From NCBI GenBank assembly GCA_011109175.1, contig RDEW01000014.1, positions 692,042-756,041 on the forward strand: a stretch of DNA of 64,000 nucleotides, read 5' to 3'. This stretch comes from Dicyema japonicum (lineage: Eukaryota; Dicyemida; Rhombozoa; Dicyemidae). Shown piece by piece: positions 1 through 11,650 of this stretch (the first letter of the stretch is position 1; the number at the start of each line of letters is the position of its first letter). The position numbers were made by a program, and so were the translations under genes. The notes under the pieces were generated by a model. The model saw nothing but the letters and a program-made list of their open reading frames with translations, was not told the DNA's origin and ran no database searches.

Positions 1-170
1 TATTATTTGGTCGCGTGTAGTCTGTGTAGTAAATCTGTTCTTGCAGTAAGGCATCATTGATAACGTCACTTGTAAAGCGTGGATCTCTCAGTCGGAATGG
101 ACAGCAGTGAGATTTGAACTAGGAAGCACCTGTAGTAATCGAGTACTTATGAGACTACATTACTAGAGAA
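1..170 (-). repeat. SINE-1, degraded copy
   Basis: Read on the minus strand this is a worn member of the tRNA-derived SINE seen in better shape at 10795-11085 and 32832-33130. The block around 60-120 matches the shared body (the 'gtcacttgt...gcgtgga' part, then the head with 'cagcagtgagatttgaact' in place of the B-box region). The 3' tail lies off or at the left window edge. Confidence 0.6.
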
Positions 171-461
171 CGTTTAATTTGGCTGTACAGTAATATTTGA
201 TATTTTAAACCAAAAAATTATAAATAAAAAAAAAACTATTTTCATTGAGATTCTCCAAAGATTAATAAAAATGTAGCACAAATTCGTAACCACTTTGCTT
301 CATGATGGATGAAAGTCCGTGTCTTAATTCTGAACATGGGCATGATAGTTTCAGGAGTCACTGGAAACTATACAAAAGGAGTGTACGATGCATGGAACTT
401 GGTTGATCATCTGTGAGAAGCTTTCTGTATAGGATAGTTAATATGATTATTTGTATTATTA

Positions 462-925
462 TTATTTTTAAAAAGCACTCCTAGAAAACATAAAATTAGA
501 AAGTTTCCCTTGTGCCGTATTCCGAATCATCCTCTCCGTCAGCTTCGACCATGATCTTCTGTTGCGCACTAGTTCTCTTATGTATTCCAGGTCGTCCGCC
601 ATTTCCATTATAATATCAGATGATGTCCACACTTTTGTACGTAGTGAATCAGGTCCTGATGACTGCAAATCCGAGACCATAATGTCGGCAGGCCGACAGA
701 AAGATAAAAAGTGGAATTTTCCAAACAGTTCTGTACATTGTACGGTCGTTTTTGTCTCTTGTAGAGAGCAGACAGAGACGTCATATTTGGTTAGATCGCA
801 TACCAGTTGGTGTTTCTTGTAAGATTGTTTAAGTCTTCTGCAATTGAAAGATCCCAGAGTGAACGGAGAAGTCGGTAAGGAATACGAATAAGACAGTGCA
901 ATAGAGGAGTCGTCACCACTCAACC
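462..925 (-). mobile_element. Short LINE-B-derived element, copy 1
   Basis: A 151-codon minus-strand frame starts like an APE endonuclease (LGSFNCRRL..., then SLQETKTT) and jumps after about 60 residues to the C-terminal tail of LINE-B (MADDLEYIRELVRNRRSW). The central endonuclease and the whole reverse transcriptase are missing. The same joined structure occurs at 35195-35625, so this is probably a repeatedly mobilised internal-deletion derivative and not a single decay event. The 3' side ends in a TTATTATTATT-like stretch. Confidence 0.7.
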
Positions 926-2040
926 AATATAATTATGTGTATGTTACTAACAATAACTTTTACAAAAAATATAAAATTTAAAAAAATGAGAAAAATAATA
1001 AAAACGAAAAATTCTTCATGATTATTTAATAAAATATTTGGAAAAAATATTTTAAAAAATTAAATAATTTTTTTCAAAACGAACGTCTTTTTGTATACCC
1101 TTATAAAAATGTCATTGGTGTGCAGGTGTTTGAAAAGAAAGAGTCGCAATCTCCCATCCTTCGAACAGAATGAACCAATAAGGACGACCTACGCCTATGT
1201 GGGGACATTGGATTGAACCCAGGGTCTCTTACAAATGAGCAATTAATGGAGTAAATCTCATTAACTAAAAACTTGAAAAAAGACGTGAAATTGATATTTT
1301 ACTTATAAAAGAGTCAAACTCTGGAAACATAACACCTAAGTTTCTTGGCTACTCGGTAATTACAAGTGACTGAGAAGGAAAGCTCTGAAGTGGCTTACTA
1401 ATTGCTATACGCAACGGAATCCCCTACGAGGGTTTCACAATCTACTTTCACAACCGCCTCTCAGGCATCCTTGTACTTTCGACTGCGAAAATTCGTCTCC
1501 CAATATTCTCTCTCACACTGATCAATGCATATTTCACGCCTTCAAGCTCATGTTCATCAGCTTGTTACCATGGTCTTTGGAGTTTTTCATTCCACATGTA
1601 ATGCTCATGAAGTCCACCGTCTGACCTATATCGATCAAATATTATTACAAGGTAACTGTTCACCCAATTGATAGGATACCACCCTCTTTTGCACAAAAAT
1701 AAAACTAACAAAGTACGAAACAGCCTGAACAGGATGTCCTCGTCCAAAATCCATACCCCCAATAAGGAAATTAGTAAATACTTCAAAGACGCGAAACGTT
1801 GGGGGAGCTATCAAAAGTAGTTATTGGAAACCCCTATAAATGAAGTCTGGAACAAAATTAAATCGATGAAGAGGTCCACGACCGAACGATCAAAGATATC
1901 TATGTCGAACCGAACTTTTCAATGAAGTATTATCTATATCCCACAAAAACTTTTAGAAGGACCACCAAGTCTTTCTAAGGAGGATTAAGCCTAAAAATCA
2001 GATGACTGGATTGTGTTTACTTGGTATGATGTCGGACGAG
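926..2040. other. No gene seen; repeat debris
   Basis: AT-rich and without a convincing coding frame. Around 1195-1240 the minus strand carries a tRNA B-box-like stretch (complement of 'gattgaacccagggtc'), suggesting a worn SINE head. The 1850-2040 part may be upstream debris of the LINE fragment that follows. Confidence 0.4.
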
Positions 2041-2049
2041 CTATTTTGA

Positions 2050-2640
2050 TGATCTGAAACTCGAAAGCCAAGGGGCTCTTGACAAACTAATTCTTGAACG
2101 TACCCAAAAGACTCAAGAGGCGAAATGCCATGGGACGGCCCGCCTTCCTGAGAATGAATAGAATTTGGAAAAGCAATGATATTTGCTTAAGGATCAAATG
2201 CAGAATGGTTAATACAATCGTGTTCCCGGTTTTTCTATATGGCGCAGAATCCTGGATACTGAAAAAGGCAGATAGACGAAAAATCGGTGCTTTTGAACTG
2301 TGGTGCTGGAGGAGTTTACTAAGAATCCCTTGGACTTGCAAAATAACAAACACCTATGTACTCAAACGGGTGGAGACGGACATTTCGCTAGAAGGAAGAA
2401 TCGTAAACACAAATTGGCGTTCTTTGGGTATGTTGTCCGTTCTGATTTCCTGGAAAGAACCATTATTCTGAGCAATATTACTGGGAAGAGAAGACCTGGT
2501 CGACCGAGGACTCGGTGGCTATCCATTGTGGAAGACGTCACGGGAATGCCTATATCAAGGCTACTCCAAATTGCGACAGATTTGGGAGAGTGGAGTAAAT
2601 TGGCTCATGGGATCTCCTAGGGTCGGACACGACTTAATTT
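2050..2640 (+). mobile_element. RTE-like LINE 3' part (post-RT domain)
   Basis: Two overlapping plus-strand frames (2094-2471 and 2300-2620), joined by a frameshift, carry the thumb/tail region typical of RTE-like non-LTR retrotransposons. Visible blocks are VFPVFLYGAESWILKKADRR, FELWCWRSLLRIPWT, then in the second frame LAFFGYVVR and GKRRPGRPRTRWL. The element is 5'-truncated and has no endonuclease or polymerase core. It differs in sequence from the LINE-B tails elsewhere in the window, so it is a separate lineage. Confidence 0.85.
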
Positions 2641-3130
2641 GGATAACATAACATAATCCAAAAGACTATAGTAACTATACCACCATCGAGTTATCAGCAC
2701 GGATTTTTAGCCAACCATTCCACTACCACTCATCTTACCGCTCTTTCAAGCAATTCATTGTGGAAGGATTCAATACAATGAGGCCAGTTGGACAGGTAAT
2801 TAGTTGGTCAAATGGTTAATGTGATGACGTAGTAATATTACATGACGTATTAATCTCTCAAGATAGATGTGGCGAGTTCATAGTCAAGAATAACGGACTA
2901 TAAGTAACCACCAAACCCTGAGAGCTCACTCCATAACATTTCCTACAGAAAACACATGACTAATAGATGGAATCATGACATTCACCGAGTAAATGACGGC
3001 TGATTAATAAAAAAGTAAGCAAAATACATTCCACGACAAATCTAGCCAAGCACAAGTCCTGACATTCTAACAAAGTTAGTTGATCTAAAAAAACTACATC
3101 CATATTCAAGCACGTGACTTAAGAAAAAAA
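2641..3130. other. No gene seen
   Basis: AT-rich intergenic DNA between the LINE fragment and the 3' end of USB1. I see no repeat or coding signature. Confidence 0.4.
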
Positions 3131-3135
3131 TAAAT

Positions 3136-3771
3136 TCACAGCAACTCTATATCAAAAATTTTAACTCCCCCAAATTTAACACGAACAAACATTACGTAGT
3201 ATTCCTCATCAATATAATGGTCAATAAAATTCTACAAAATAGACCGAGACCCAACCTCATCCAAGTCATCTCTTTCTATTCCAGTATTTTTCCACATCAA
3301 ACTTGCATGATAGTGAGCTTCCTTATTAATAAAATGAAGAAAACTAACCTCATAGTACTTCTCCAGGTTGAACTTCTCAAATACAGAGTCGACCTCTTCC
3401 ACGAGTTTGGTAATCTCCGGAATTCCCTGAATAACAGACAGGGCTGCGAATTCTCTGAAATACAAATTTTGCCATTACTTGGTTTTATTGTCATTAAGTA
3501 AGTAATCAACCTTGTTGTCCAGTTTTATATGAAATGGGGGATGTTTAGACATCCTATTTGTGAGGTGAGTCATGATCGGGTTTATGCATTGCTTTGGCAC
3601 ATAGACTGTCCGAGATAAACTTATGTGAGGAAATTCTATGGGAAACCAACTTGATTTAGTATTTGAGGGAGTTGCAGGATCAGTCACTATAACTGCTAAA
3701 TTGATATTACATTCAATATACACGTGGAGAGACCAGTTTCCGATTATGTGAGGAACACAACGACAGGCCAT
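3136..3771 (-). CDS. USB1: U6 snRNA phosphodiesterase USB1-like, four exons
   Basis: USB1 is a 2H-family 3'-5' exoribonuclease that trims the oligo(U) tail of U6 snRNA in the nucleus. Seen here: a start at 3771 giving a GNWSLHVYI block that matches the family's GNW.THVYV, first catalytic motif FPHISLSRTV (H-x-S), and second motif HYHASLMW (H-x-S). The C-terminus reads EEYYVMFVRVKFGG..., like the vertebrate tail. Reading through needs three GT-AG introns: 3455-3478 (24 nt), 3322-3348 (27 nt) and 3232-3255 (24 nt). The 27-nt one sits between ...NLEKYY and the second motif and removes an in-frame insert. The protein is about 180 residues, shorter than the roughly 265 of the human enzyme, mainly through loss of the N-terminal low-complexity part. 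An extra upstream exon is possible. Family call strong, exact start less so. Confidence 0.9.
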
Positions 3772-4416
3772 ATTTAAATTTATAAATAAAGCAATTATTT
3801 TTTTAATTTTTAATATTAAACCCCGGAAAGGCCGAAACTATACAGGCAGACAGCACAATTTCCTAAAAATAGCGAGATCTTTTGGAAGCCTCCTTGAAGA
3901 GAAGTATTTTGGCAAATTTGAATGCAAACCTTCTCCCTTTTTGACACTTTTGAAAGATTCCAGACAAATCCGGAACTGAAGGAGATGGACTGACACCGGG
4001 ATCACGTAATTAAGACGATAACTTCTATGGTCAGCCTATGTCAATAATTTTGCTTGGCATCGCTGGAGGAGAGGAGAAAGATATGGCACCATCCACGTTC
4101 TCATGTTTGCGAAATAGGGAGATTGCGATTATTTTTCTACAATTTAAGTGAACAGTTGCACAACATAGATGTTGATCCTACAAACTTAAGGTCAAGATTT
4201 AAATTTCTTTTCTAATCAAACGGTTCTTTAGTTTTTCATCCAGTCATGGCCAAAACTAAAAGGAATAGATTGGTAATACTGGTTAAGCTTTTCCTAATAA
4301 ACTCAGATGACCAGGTTGTTCATGTTAGACCAGTTTGACTGATAGTAGAATTTATGCATTAAAATTTAAGCATCAATCTATTTTACCAAGAGTATGAGAA
4401 TAGTCAGTAATTTTAA
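3772..4416. other. No gene seen
   Basis: Spacer between two minus-strand genes. It includes a GGGATCACGTAATTA motif near 4000 that resembles the 3' ends of the LINE-A copies, so old retrotransposon debris is likely. No coding frame. Confidence 0.4.
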
Positions 4417-6467
4417 TTAGTTAGTGTAAATCAAGTACTTATTAATGGTACTCAATACTTTATGCTTTTTTGAGGGTGTATGTGGATTTTTCCTAAAAGT
4501 AAACATCAAAGTGACCTCTCCACTCTCATTGACTAGCGAAGTCACTACTTTTTCTCCAATGGCCAACTGACTTTTGTGGTTCCAGACTATGTCGCATTCA
4601 CCTGGGGTCTTTCCTTCACATAAAATTCTCATTTTTGTTCCAGCTTTAAGTGTGTAATTGTTGAAATTGAAGTTGTTCACCTCCTGATCATTTACACACT
4701 GAATGATCTTCCACCCATCCAGTTTCTCGTCCTTCATTATAGACTAACCAAATAACTTTGTAAGGATTTGAGTTCTCAATAGAAATGTAGGATCCGTCTA
4801 CATCACAAGAGCTAATTAAAACAGATCCTTTGCTGCTTTTTTGGTAAGTCGATCGTTTCATGGGAGACGACTCCTCTGAAAATAAATATAGTAAGGTACT
4901 CGTTTTGCTGTCATACCTCGCAAAATTCACATTCCTTTCCTGCTCATTACTACCAAATGAGCTCTTTTAATAAAACCGATTTTCTTCATACTCAATAAGC
5001 TTCCTGTAGGCCAATATCTCCATCTGGAGAGACATGTTGTCGTCGGTTATGGTCTGCATCTCAGATAGGGTATGCTCCATCATTCTCCCCATTTCATCAA
5101 TCTCAATGCTCTTCTCAACCAACATTTTGTCAAAATTTGAATTCAGGTCATTAATTGAATTTTGTAGTTCATTGTTCTTCATTTTAAGTGTAGCATTCTA
5201 AAATAAGAAGACTCTCAACCTCCTGATCTTTGGAGGCAATTTTATTTTTCAGATCAACGTTGGCGGATTTTACGGAGGAAAATTGTTCTTTAATGTGACT
5301 AGATTCGAAGACGTCCATACTTTTCCCATACTGGACATCTTGGATCTTAAAATTATATATTTTAAAATTTTAAACTTTCAAATTATAAAACGACTCCATT
5401 TCGTCTCGAATGGAGGATATACGATTGTCGTACTCTTCTTGGATTTCTGCAATACAATTGGAGAACTCATTTGACCACCACTCTCGGCATTGTCCGATCG
5501 GGTTGCTCTTTACCATTTCATTGAGTTCTTTGACTTCCTTGACATGAACGACAAATAATAACCTTCGAATGAACGTCTTTCATGAATTCAAGCTCCTCAT
5601 AAAGTGACTGGCATCTGTTTTGAATATCAACACGTGCTAGAGTCTCATTTGTAAGTTCCTGATATTTGAATCTCGTATAATTACATTTTTTAAAATCGCC
5701 AAATCAGTCCGTAACTTTTCTAAGCTGTTCTTATTCCTCTGTTTTTCATCAGTGAGGTTGTTATTCTGTTTCTTGAGCAAGCATAGTTCCCCCTCGAACA
5801 TTGAAAGTTTGCAATTTTGGTCTTCGACCTGTTTCGTTAGGTCTTCGTTTACGTTCTCCAACTCGTTAATCCTAACAATTGGCAAAATGTCAAATAATAA
5901 AAAATTAGCATCATAATGTCCTCAATGTTGACAAAATACGTCAATATCAGTGACAATCTATAGAACTTACATTGTTTGCAATTCTTCGATGGTCTCGGAC
6001 TGAGATTGATTTTTCAGAATTTCCTTCATCTTTTCCTGTTCTGTGTCGTCGAGCAATTTTCGCATTTGTTTAAGTTCCCCTTCATACATTTCTTTGCTGG
6101 AACTGTTGTCGTTGCACACCCTCTCCTTCATCTCCCTCAACTCGTGCATAAGTTTTTTATTCTCCGCTTCGTTGTATCGAGATTTTTCGATATAATGTGC
6201 AAGACGACTGTTAAGCTCCTTCATCTCTGTTTTCCATACTGTATTTTCTTGAACTTTTGAAGACTTCGACCTCGGAATTTGACTCTTTACGGTTTGTGGC
6301 ACCATACTGTATTCCACAGTTTTGCTGTTCATGCACCCTCTAGAAGACTGACTTTTCAAATAATTTTTAGATTTCAGCGAGTTGTTCAACCGATTTTGGG
6401 ATTTTGCCCGATACTTCCCACTCGAGACAGTTGTATTTGTTGACATTGTAGCTCTAGAAAACATCAA
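4417..6467 (-). CDS. Lamin-type intermediate filament protein, nine exons
   Basis: A complete intermediate filament gene. In order: basic Ser-rich head; coil 1A (ELNSRLAHYIEKSRYNEAEN); coil 1B; end of coil 1B LARVDIQNRCQSLYEELEF; coil 2 with EYDNRISSIRDEMESFYNLK; rod end LQMEILAYRKLIEYEENR; a short linker; and a C-terminal lamin tail (Ig-like) domain with GSYISIENSNPYK then KLDGWKIIQCV and YTLKAGTKM. From ELN to RVD the spliced rod is 156 residues, the same spacing as in human lamin A, so it has the long lamin/protostome-type coil 1B. Introns: 5872-5970 (99 nt), 5659-5684 (26), 5538-5562 (25), 5346-5375 (30), 5198-5219 (22), 4950-4976 (27), 4876-4899 (24), 4732-4756 (25). The C-terminus ends INKYLIYTN with no CaaX box, and I see no classical nuclear signal after the rod. 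It could be a cytoplasmic filament protein or a CaaX-less lamin. Confidence 0.93.
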
Positions 6468-7825
6468 TCAGCGAACCAATATTAATGCCAATAGCGCTAT
6501 CACTTATAAATCGAATCTAAATCGCCAAATATGGATTGCTTGTCACATGGGTTAGTTTGATACTGAAAACACTGATTAATTGTTTTATTTTGCCTTTTTA
6601 TGCGTATTATATCTGTAAATAATCGTCATAACTGACCACATATATGAGTTATTTCAGATCATTAAGATATATTATTAAGCAAAAAAGGTAAGGTCATCTG
6701 TTATTTTATTATGGGTCATTTCTAGAGATAGTTTTCAAGAAGAGACAATTCAATCTGTCTTGGTTTGAGGCAAATGTCCTTAGACGATGACTTTTTAAAG
6801 AAACTTCAAGATTACCAAGAAAGAAGGTGTCAAAGCCAACTAATTAAATTATCCCAGTTTCTAGTAACTCCCTGACTCCACTAGAGTGATCTGATGGTGA
6901 TCCCACCGCCTTCAGTTAGTGTCCCCAACATTTCTGCAGAGAGGAACTTGATCAAGATGTTCTTCTTCACAACCGATTTGTAGTTCACGCTCTTTTCTGT
7001 ACCTACGACGCAGAATTTGAAGAGACGTGAGTTTTTTGGAATTTACGCGTTTCAGCGGTTTCCATCGGGGATCGAAAGAAACGATCAGAGTTGAGAGTGA
7101 GGAAACCAGATCCACTAGACTTGTCAAGGAGAGAGGGGAAGAATTGAGTAGAGAAGTTTAGTAGACGGACCATTTTTTTTAGAGAATTTGTGATCTCCTA
7201 ACTTAAAAGTGAGATTTCATAAGCTCAAGAAGCACATGCGTACTCCACCATCGGTTTTCGAAGCTGACTGTATAAGGTGGAAACAAATTCTTGCGATGTC
7301 TTTATCCCGGATTTCAAAAATATTTTTTAATGTCAAGTTTTTGGAGACCTTTTGTCAGAACGCTCTTCACATGTTGAGGAAAAAGAATTTCTAGACTATC
7401 TTCTTGTCTCCTGTCGGTGGTAAAAATAGTATATGTGAGTTTTCCTGGGGATACGTAAAGTCAGTTCGAAGTCATCCAAGCCCCGAGGTTGGATAGGTGT
7501 GACTGAAGTTCTAATTTTGCCATATTCACAGATCTGCTTCGGCTTACAATAATTAAATCATCTGGTTAAAATCATTAACTCAACCTCTCCAGGGCAAGGA
7601 GAGTCGAATAAGTTGAAAAGTGATGGAGGAGGGGAAATCTTTGAAGGACACCATTTGGGAGGAGACAGGATCTTGATCTTGAATTGTATGTACATACACG
7701 TCCCCCATCCGGTGAGGAGGTAGGCTATCCTACGTTTTAAAATCGGATGAATTGAAGTTTTGAAGACTTTTCGTTAATAAGTTTGTCCGAGGATGCCACC
7801 CAGGTCGTTGAAGCTCTTATTGTTT
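6468..7825. other. Mostly empty; possible unidentified plus-strand gene near 6775
   Basis: An ATG at about 6775 opens MSLDDDFLKKLQDYQERR... for about 30 codons. It is followed by a possible 21-nt GT-AG intron and more open frame (SVSVPNISAERNLIK). Further downstream a strong donor/acceptor pair lies near 7028-7056. I could not carry one frame through the whole stretch and recognise no family, so this is only a candidate. Confidence 0.25.
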
Positions 7826-7829
7826 ATTT

Positions 7830-8110
7830 ATTTTATTTAAAACCCAAGACCACGGTAAACCAAACTAATTATCACGTGATCCCGATGCATTCCAACAGTG
7901 ACCTTATCTTTACCAGGTATTCCTCCCTCGCCCCCACATGATCGTACAGAACAACGGCTGGCTGAATTTACGGGGTCGCATTCCCAAATTCTAGAATCTA
8001 GTTTCATAAGAGTCAGAGGGGTTGGTCCGGTTCGGTGATCTCCACAAATCTAACGCTCCGTTACTTTGAAAGCCCTCTTTCGCATTTTCCCGATCTTCCT
8101 CATAAGAGAT
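7830..8110 (-). mobile_element. LINE-A 3' tail fragment
   Basis: On the minus strand this encodes the tail block of LINE-A: RKRAFKVTERWICGDHRTGP, then a LMKLDSR-like stretch, ending in the typical sequence around the GTGATC-type 3' end. It has frameshifts and lies head-on to a second LINE-A tail at 8230. Confidence 0.75.
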
Positions 8111-8229
8111 AAATTGTGTCTATTAAATAAAAATAATTAAACAAAGAAAATTAATTTGTTAATTTGATGTTTTAAATTTAGTAATAATAATTATTATTGG
8201 CAACAATAATTAATCATATTAACTATCAT

Positions 8230-8450
8230 CCTTGTGCTTGTTCTTTCACAGTACGGAGTTGTGGGGAACATCGACCGGAATGACTCATTTGGATGCCCTT
8301 ATGCGACTGGACTCCAGAATGCGGCCCCGTAAATTTAGTCAACCGCCTAGTGGGGTCATGTGCGGGCACGAGGGAGGAACACTGGGCAAAGATGAGGTCA
8401 CTATTAAAATGCATCGGGATCATGTGATAATTGGTTTGGTTTTACAAAGA
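8230..8450 (+). mobile_element. LINE-A 3' tail fragment, inverted relative to its neighbour
   Basis: The frame HLDALMRLDSRMRP matches the LEALMRLDSR block of other LINE-A copies. It is followed by the shared run ending in 'gggatcatgtgataatt'. With 7830-8110 it forms an inverted pair about 120 bp apart. Confidence 0.7.
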
Positions 8451-8819
8451 TATTCTATCGAATATGCCGTTACAACATGACTTTAGAGAAATTTAATCCG
8501 TTCTGGGTTTTTGCCAAACCTAGAAATCTGAAAACTACTCTGTTTGACTGATTTCCACATGGAATTCAACTCAATCCCAAGAAAGATTGTCATCTAGAAG
8601 ATTGTACAAACGGAAATTTTAGAAGTTTTAAACTCTGGCTGGCTAGCGTTTGCCTGGGAATTTAAAATAAACACAACGGCTTCTTCCGAAGACTGTCCTC
8701 AATTGATTTCACTATCTCCTCTTTTGTTAACTTATATTTGTTCGACCTCCCTACAGCAAGAAATGAGTTTTTATTACTTACTCCAATGTCGTAATTCTGC
8801 CCTCACTCGATCTGGACAT

Positions 8820-9645
8820 TACGATATGGTTTTTCGCACAGACCGGGACACATGAAGACTGTACTTTGTTCCATTGACATCCACGAAGCTTTTGACTCTG
8901 TGTCAAGGAGGATTCTTACTTGGAAAATTTACCAAAGATCCCTGGAAAGCATAAGCTCTGGTTAGCTAACTTCCTTAGTGGTCAGAGGGGACGCGTTTGC
9001 ATTTGCCAATCAAGATCTATTTCCCGGCTTCTTCCTAATGGTGTTCCCCAAGGATCCCCTTTGTCTCCGTTACTATTCAATCTATCCATGGAGGATATCT
9101 CCACACCGAATGCCGAAAATGGTATTCTTCTAACTTATGCCGACGACATTGTAACTAGGTCACGTGATCAGGACATTTAGATCCCCACTTCGAGATTACA
9201 GCAAAATCTTGACTTCTTGACGAATTTGAAGAATCGCTAGAAAAGAAGACTAATGTCTTGAAATGTCTCACTAACTTATGGGAGTACGGAAATCATCCTA
9301 TTTTGGGTATTATATACAAACAATACATTGAACCATGCAATTCTTACGCATATGATATCTGGGGCTCATTCATCTTTTGGACAAATGTCTTGAAGATCGA
9401 GGCTAGCTGACAAAAGACCCTCCAAAATAACAGAACATGAATTTCTTGAGAGTTCCAGCTACCAATGCTTCTTGAAGCCATGATACGCATGAACCTAGGA
9501 ACGTGCCGTCGTGACTACACCTGCTTGTGTGGGGTCGAAGGAGGAGCATCGAGCCAAAATGAGGTCCTGCTAAAACGTGTAAGATCACGTGATTAGTCAG
9601 TTTGTGTAACCATGGTCTCTGGTGTAATTATCATCACCCCCTTTT
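8820..9645 (+). mobile_element. LINE-A reverse transcriptase, degenerate copy
   Basis: The frames read ...IHEAFDSVSRRILTWKIY..., then KLWLANFLSGQRGRVCICQ and NGVPQGSPLSPLLFNL, then LTYADDIVTRSRDQDI with an intact YADD catalytic box. A stop directly follows the SRDQDI block, and the part after it is missing about 100 codons and frameshifted before ending in the LINE-A tail. Nearest relative in the window: 58010-59175. Confidence 0.85.
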
Positions 9646-9864
9646 TACATCGGGAAGAGACCGGATAGTCAATCTCAAAGCAAAAAATACCAATTTTTTT
9701 TCAATGAACCCACAACTTTTTTGAGTGTGTCTCTAGAGGAACGAAACCATAGTATCCAGTAAATGGCATACAGAGTGACGGGACAGTGGACACTAGAAAT
9801 AAACGAGTGTCAGCAGATACTACGGAAATCCTAATTTGTCTAAACAGTTCAAAGTCACCGTTAC

Positions 9865-9995
9865 AATTTTACATTTTTGCGCAGGCTGAAAGGAGGAACA
9901 TCAAGCCAAGTTGAGGGCTACGCTGATACTGGTCGGGATTTTATTCAGTTCTAGTTTCTACCTGCGGTCTTTTGGAATAAATTCGTTTATTTATT
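9865..9995 (+). mobile_element. LINE-A extreme 3' end
   Basis: A short stretch with the GGAACATCAAGCCAA...tgagg tail block, followed by the 'ggtcttttggaataaatt...tttatttatt' terminus that also ends the LINE-A copies at 20885 and 34670. Strongly 5'-truncated. Confidence 0.6.
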
Positions 9996-10794
9996 CAAAC
10001 ATCATTTAAGAAGGGAATTATTTTAATCTTTTAAACCCTACTTATTTAAACGGAAGTCTTTATTATTAATTGAAAGTAATTTTTATTTTTGGAAGTGAAA
10101 CATGTGCGAACTAATCAAACATCATCAAAATATCACTTTTAAAATACGCACTTAATAATTTTTCACCAATTTTGTGTTCATTATTAGATCCTGCTAAGAG
10201 AAAAAACTCCCCATATTTAAGCTCTTCCTTGCAGAGCAGCTAGTAGCGTGAACCTACAGGAAGTGCATGGATCCCATTAGAAGCAGCGAGCGAAGATGAG
10301 ATGGTTGCTGATAGAAGTCGGGATTACCAGGTCTCCGCGTGTGTTACTTATTTTAATAGTTATTATTAAGTTTATTAAAAAATTTAAATTCTTTCGTTTA
10401 AAGGAAAAGGTCCATTGTCACTGTAAACTGTTAAATTTGAGTTTTACTCTCTTAAGAGTTTTACAACATTTTGAAAAATTTTCTAAGAAAAAATCATATT
10501 TTTTATTAATTGGCCACAATTTTTGATTTAATTTTCCAATACAAATTGGAAAAAAATAACAAATGTCTTCAAATGCTTCTAGTGGATTCGCCTTACTTTT
10601 AATGAAAAAACTCTAATTGTAAATTATCAAGAAAATGATGCTATTTAATTTTGATATTCAGATAAAGAATGACAAACTACAAAGCAAGTATTATTGACGC
10701 AAAAAATAGTTAGGAATTAAATTTTAATTCAATAATAATAATTAAGCACTACCGCGTTGCCATAAGCACGTAAGATGCCTAGGGTTTCGCTAGT
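9996..10794. other. No gene seen
   Basis: Very AT-rich DNA. The open frame at 10296-10526 is low complexity and matches nothing I recognise. Confidence 0.4.
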
Positions 10795-11085
10795 GCAGAA
10801 CACACACTTTATTTAAGTAAAGAACAGTTATTAAAACTAATCGTAGAGGGAGAATCAAGGAATGCTATTCACTTATTTGTTTTTTCTTTTTCTTGTGTGT
10901 ATGTCCTATTAACTATCCAGTTGCGCAGTGAATCTCCACTGATGACGGCGTCACTCGTCAAGCGCTTTCCGCATCGTAGATGCGTGGAACCTTCCACCAG
11001 ATGAACAGCAGCGAGAATCGAACCCGTGACCTAAGCCACTTTAGCCCGACACCTAACCACTATGCCACTCGACTTTTTTTAGTTA
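10795..11085 (-). repeat. SINE-1, full-length copy
   Basis: On the minus strand the element opens with a tRNA-like head: A-box region 'tggcatagtggttaggtg' and B-box 'gggttcgattc'. The family body follows ('ggttccacgcatctacgatg', 'agtggagattcactgcgcaac'), then the tail with 'ctttacttaaataaagtgtg'. Eight recognisable copies occur in the window. Without a protein of its own it would rely on a LINE for mobility. Confidence 0.85.
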
Positions 11086-11104
11086 TTTCAATAAATTAAA
11101 AATA

Positions 11105-11650
11105 TATGTCTGGTGTAGTTGATTTTATGTCTGTTTTTTCAAGTATGGAAACAAATCCTGATGACCTTCCTACTGATTTGATAGAAGAAAATACACGATC
11201 CGAAGTAGGATATTTGGCTCCAGGGCTGCATGAATTACCTGGGGTTAGTAGTGGATTACAACGGCCTTTATCTGACCATCTATTACCTTTGAGGACAGTG
11301 ATTGCCAGTGTTTGTAACAATGACAAGTGCCAGTGGACGAGTAAAGTTGTCGGTTGTTCCAAAGTAAGATTTTTGGAGGATTCCTCGTTGCTCCAAAGCG
11401 AGATTGGAAATTAGATAACTGGGAAAAAGACTCATAATTCATGAACCGAGGAGAGTATTCAGGAAAGATAATTATGAGTTCGAATTAAACAGAAGGAGAT
11501 TCTATCGAACTCTTACCGGTGATGCTCAGCGTATTGTGTGTGTAGTGGGAAAAGATGAGTGTTTATTTTTTTGGAAAACTGTGTGGGAAAAAGTTGAAAG
11601 TCAAAGATCTTTTAACGTTGTCGGAAAATGTATAACTGGGGTGGAATAGT
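11105..11650 (+). mobile_element. Non-LTR retrotransposon, pre-RT region
   Basis: The frame 11106-11414 continues after a stop into EFELNRRRFYRTLTGD and FWKTVWEKVESQ. A 'FYR.L' then 'FW..(I/V)W' spacing is typical of the linker upstream of reverse transcriptases in several LINE clades. No catalytic motif remains. The first part (VFSSMETNPDDLPTDL) is probably from the same element. It has several stops. Confidence 0.6.

Noticed and set aside
5976-6260. 94-codon plus-strand frame rich in Phe and His
   Set aside because: It is the opposite-strand shadow of the coiled-coil exon of the intermediate filament gene.
11040-11085. tRNA-like gene with A and B boxes on the minus strand (also at 32832, 52350 and 57085)
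   Set aside because: Each is followed by the same SINE body and tail and cannot be folded into a full cloverleaf with a matching acceptor stem; they are SINE heads and not tRNA genes.
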